Below are positions 60,809 through 64,000 of a DNA stretch of 64,000 nucleotides, piece after piece. Numbering within the stretch: position 1 is the first letter of the stretch; each line of letters opens with the position of its first letter. Source of the DNA: Phaeodactylum tricornutum CCAP 1055/1 (Eukaryota; Bacillariophyta; Bacillariophyceae; Surirellales; Neidiaceae); assembly GCF_000150955.2 (NCBI RefSeq), contig NC_011676.1, positions 206,419 through 270,418 of the forward strand. The letters are read 5' to 3'. The translations under genes and the position numbers were made by a program. Under the pieces are notes generated by a model. That model was not told the DNA's origin and searched no databases. It was given only the letters and a program-made list of their open reading frames with translations.

Positions 60809-61988
60809 ATGGCGGACCAAGCCAAGGCCAATCCATCCGGACCGTCGAATACGGCACCTTTATTTCAAATGTCTGATCCGGTACGTTGGTAATAGTCTGT
60901 CGAAAAGAACCAACCTAAGGCAACCTGAACGCAATGCCGAACATGTCACCCTCCGGTGTATCCTGTACCGGTAACACAGTCAATGCGACTGTGTGCGTGT
61001 ATATATATATATCTATAAGCCGGCATCCCCAAGAAAAAGTTCCACACACTCACGTTGTTCTTCCATCTCAACGTAGGCGAATCCCAGTTCCACTCTGGAT
61101 CTCGACGACTTGTTCAACGATATCTATTACATGGATTTGCCGAACGGCAGCAATATGGATTCGGATCCTACGCCAGTGGACGTGCCCAGCAGCAACGGGA
61201 ACGGCCACGACGGTGCGAGTAAGAAACGCAGTGCGGATGATTTCGACGGGGACAGTTTGGACGGGACCGGCAATAAGGATTTGACGGAGCAGCAGAAATT
61301 GGAGCGCCGTGAGCGCAACCGCGAACACGCCAAACGTAGCCGTCTCCGCAAAAAGTTTCTACTCGAATCGCTGCAGGAACAGATTCACGGGTTGGAGGAA
61401 CAGTTGGATGGTTTGAAATCGGCAATTAAAAAGGAATTACCACAACAAGCGGAACAAATTATTACCAGGATTTGTGGGGATAAGGAAAAGTTTACGCCGC
61501 TGCCCATGCCGAGTGGATTTGGACCCGTGAAGACGCTCATGGAGCCGGACTTTCGGCTCATGTCGGCTCTTTCCGGTTCGCAGCAAAATTTCGCTATTTC
61601 GGATCCAACTCTTCCCGATAATCCTATTGTTTATGTTAGTCAAGGATTTCTGGATTTGACCGGATACACGCTGGATCAGGTCTTGGGTCGCAATTGTCGA
61701 TTTCTGCAGGGACCAGGAACCGACCAGAGTGCAGTGGAAGTCATTCGCAAGGGAATTACTGAAGGAGTGGACACGTCCGTGTGTTTGCTGAATTACAAAG
61801 CCGACGGCACACCCTTTTGGAACCAATTCTTTGTGGCCTCTCTACGAGACGCCGAAAACAACGTGGTCAATCACGTCGGGGTTCAGTGTGAAGTGAGCAA
61901 GGCCGTGGTCGAAAAACACATGGGGGAACAAAAGAAGGCCGCAGCAGAAGCCGCCAAAGCCCGACCCGTGACCACTACTAGTAGTTAG
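60809..61988 (+). CDS. AUREO: Aureochrome (bZIP-LOV blue-light transcription factor)
   Basis: Two exons, 60809-60880 and 61077-61988, with a 196-bp phase-0 intron (GTACGT donor, caacgtag acceptor). The protein has 327 residues. The bZIP region at about 95-145 has the basic motif NREHAKRSRLRKK and the leucine heptads LLESLQEQIHGLEEQL. The LOV domain follows at about 190-305 with GRNCRFLQG, whose Cys231 forms the flavin adduct in blue light, and NPIVYVSQGFLDLTGY. This effector-first, sensor-last order is unique to stramenopile aureochromes. They dimerise, bind TGACGT-type sites and control light acclimation and the cell cycle. The short N-terminus and intact Cys argue for a type-1 aureochrome, but I cannot assign the paralogue. 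The tail is Ala/Lys-rich. Confidence 0.95.
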
Positions 61989-62779
61989 AGAATCTATATC
62001 GCAGCTACACGCCTGCCTTGGCAAGAAGCAAGTAATTGTTAATATCGCTGTATTGGTGTATACGTGTACGTGTACCAGCCAAAGACGTACCGGACCGACC
62101 TGTACTTTACGGAAGCATTAGACATTACGGGGGGACCTCGATGTGAGGCATTCCAGGCCCTGCATTCTTCAGACCAATCTTGCCTTGGAGTAGATATTCA
62201 TGAATTGCATGAATGATTGCCTTACCTATTCCTCCATTCGTTGCCCAAGGGAATTGATCTCACAATTGCTCTACAGGGTATATACAAAACACGTTACCCA
62301 AAAATGTGGACTTCATCTTTTCGATCCCTCCTAACTGCAAGCGACCAACGAATTCCGAAACTCACTGTCACCAAGTGTCTACTTTCAGTTTCCCAGTCAA
62401 TTACCGTTAATCCAATTCTTTGTCTAGCTAGCCTATATCACTCCCGCATTAACAGTCATGTTAGTAGCGTCGCATACGGAGTCTTTCTGTCCAATCCGTT
62501 ACTTGATCGCACCCGGAAGTTATCAACGTACGAAGTGATGGTTTGTGACGTGTCATTTTTGGATCCGCAAGTCTGTCGTCTCTCTTTGTCAGCCGACGGT
62601 AACAGGTATCAAGATACGAAAAAAAACCGTTGTTTCCGGCTCGTTGTGTATCGGTTGCGAGTCGCTGGAAGTCGAAAGCACAAGCGTCGCTACCTCTCTA
62701 GGTGCAACCCACTCGCAGTCTCACGACAGTACGTGACGCTCATTTTTTCTTCGTTTCGAGTGGGCTGGATCGATACAGT
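61989..62779. other. Intergenic region
   Basis: 791 bp between the aureochrome and the PLGG1-like gene, both rightward. A 188-codon frame crosses it but has no recognisable content. ctcactgtcacc (62361-62372) and aacagtcatg (about 62453) are copies of the recurring word. Confidence 0.5.
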
Positions 62780-64000
62780 ATGAATAATCGGCGATCAATT
62801 TTGTGTCGAACGGTCCTAGCCGCTGTGCTGGTGGCGTATGCGAGTATCCACGTCGATGCGGCGCACCGGGTGGAGCCGTCGGCGGTCTTTCGACCCCACT
62901 CGCGTTTGTCCTCCCTCAAGGTCCTTCCCCAGACCGTGCCGACCACAACCGCTGGTCGTCCAAAAGAAGCGCTGGCGCTCCGTGGCGGTGTCGCCAATAC
63001 GTTACCGAACGCCTTTGTGGCTTCCATCGTCATGGCCTTGATCGAAAAGGGTGTCAAGGAAGGGCTCAAGGCTGCCAACGTCAAGTTTCCGGCACAACTT
63101 GGCGGTTGCATCTTTCTCTTTTCCTTCATGATGCTGGCAGAAAAGATCAATCCCGAACTCGGCAACGCAATCTTCGAAGCCTTGTCGCCCGGAGCCGGGA
63201 TTCTGGCCAAGTGGCTTCCCGTCTTTTTCGTTCCCGGCCTAGCACTCTTGCCCTTGTCACCGAAGATTGGGACCAGTGTCGATGTAAGTTTCGTGTCGGG
63301 AGAAATGTTGGTATTGGCGTTGAGATTCCGTTGCCGGGTTCAACTCGTGAAGAAATCTCACACTTGGGATTGTACAAACTCTATACCGACAGGTTGCCAA
63401 AGTCATTATGGTTTGCTGTCTCGGATTTGTCTACACCGTCACCACCACCGTTGCTTCCGTCTTGACCGCTCTCAAAGTACAAGGAACCCCGGTCAAAGTT
63501 GCGTCCGTTGCCCAAACGAAGAAGACCGCCACCGCTACACCGGCCAAAAAACCGTTTAGTGACGCCACAATGGGTTTCTTTATCAAGGGAACCTTTATCA
63601 CTGCAGTTCTCAGTCTCTTGGCCACCAAGATGAACAACGACTTTAGCAGTCCATTGCAAACAGCCTTTTTGGGTTTCTTTACCTTTGCGGCCTATGTTTG
63701 GGGGGCCCGTCTACCGACCGGCTTTGTTAAGGTTATTCATCCCTTGGTCACCAGTTCCATTCTCGTACTGGGACTCATGCAAGCGCTGGCCCGGATCAAC
63801 GGCCAAGACTTTCTGGACGTTGTCCGTAGCTACAAGGTGGGATCGTTGTATCCCATGAAAGCCGGTGCCGGAGATATCCTTTTGTATCTTTTGGGACCCT
63901 CCGTGGTGTCCTTTGCTATTTCCATGTACAGTCGTCGTGATTTGCTCAAGAGCAACCTGCTCGTAGTATTGACGGCCATGTTCGTTTCCAGTGCCGGTGG
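62780..64000 (+). CDS. PLGG1: PLGG1/LrgAB-like plastid glycolate-glycerate transporter (5' part)
   Basis: Exon 1 is 62780-63283 and exon 2 runs from 63393 past the window end; the 109-bp phase-0 intron has GTAAGT and accgacag sites. At least 370 residues are present. A signal peptide (ILCRTVLAAVLVAYASIHVDA) is followed by a basic transit-like stretch. The membrane domain begins near residue 70 with the LrgA-like half: PAQLGGCIFLFSFMMLAEK, FFVPGLALLPLSP, then after the intron VYTVTTVASVLTAL. A second, LrgB-like half starts at about 225 (FFIKGTFITAVLSLLAT, VWGARLPTGFVKVIHPLV). This LrgA-LrgB fusion is the plant PLGG1 layout, which exports photorespiratory glycolate and imports glycerate. The C-terminus is cut by the window. 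Confidence 0.85.

Noticed and set aside
62217-62783. A 188-codon frame before the PLGG1-like gene
   Set aside because: Low-complexity Ser/Arg text without motifs; it overlaps the start of the real gene in another frame.

Overview
The window looks like nuclear DNA of a diatom, most likely a pennate diatom such as Phaeodactylum tricornutum. It has compact genes, few short GT-AG introns (about 80-350 bp), a bZIP-LOV aureochrome (a photoreceptor class confined to photosynthetic stramenopiles), and several proteins whose N-terminus is a signal peptide followed by the ASAFAP-like 'Ala-Phe' cleavage motif used for four-membrane plastids. I see no phage, virus, LTR element, CRISPR array or bacterial operon. 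About 30 protein genes, one U6 snRNA gene and one decayed gene are supported. Gene starts are placed at ATG codons; where the open frame runs further upstream without an ATG, the entry says so.

Layout. Bases 1-3346 are AT-rich and gene-poor, with three small direct repeats. 3.3-9 kb: a mitochondrial carrier converging on a copine with only 13 bp between stops, then a sugar transporter. 9.4-15.1 kb: a giant coiled-coil Tpr/Mlp-type nuclear basket protein with an FG-rich tail. 15.3-17.3 kb: a three-copy 163-bp tandem repeat that contains the 3' end of a plastid glutaredoxin-like gene, then a membrane-anchored thioredoxin-like gene. 18-25 kb: bestrophin-like channel, sulfotransferase-like protein, phosducin-like protein, plastid RRM protein. 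25.3-27.0 kb: six-unit polyubiquitin gene split by an intron after codon 2. 27.7-31.1 kb: SGNH hydrolase, a catalytically dead ClpP homologue (ClpR-like), and an alpha/beta hydrolase with a twin-arginine thylakoid-type leader. 31.7-39.4 kb: TPR membrane protein, U6 snRNA, hypoxanthine phosphoribosyltransferase, an exportin-5-like karyopherin. 40-54 kb: small membrane protein, CRM-domain plastid protein, alpha/beta hydrolase, TAF7, a STAND-type ATPase, a ubiquitin-like-domain protein, a choline-transporter-like protein, Dus2. 55-64 kb: a decayed member of a diatom repeat-protein family, a membrane protein of unknown function with a small second exon, a plastid PPR protein, the aureochrome, and the first part of a PLGG1/LrgAB-type plastid glycolate/glycerate transporter that runs off the window.

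The genes do not form one pathway. Two themes recur: plastid maintenance (RRM, CRM and PPR RNA-binding proteins, ClpR, redox proteins, PLGG1, and bestrophin if plastid-located) and nuclear gene expression or transport (Tpr/Mlp, exportin-5-like, TAF7, U6, Dus2). Neighbours are mostly divergent or tightly convergent, so many short intergenic regions must serve as shared promoters or shared 3' ends. A T-G-A-C-(A/T)-G-T-G-A-like sequence recurs in these gaps. I found no convincing undescribed multi-gene system. The best leads are the repeat that contains the glutaredoxin-like 3' end, the FG-tailed Tpr, the monothiol thioredoxin-like protein, the uncharacterised domain behind the plastid RRM, and several gene models that change when introns are placed.
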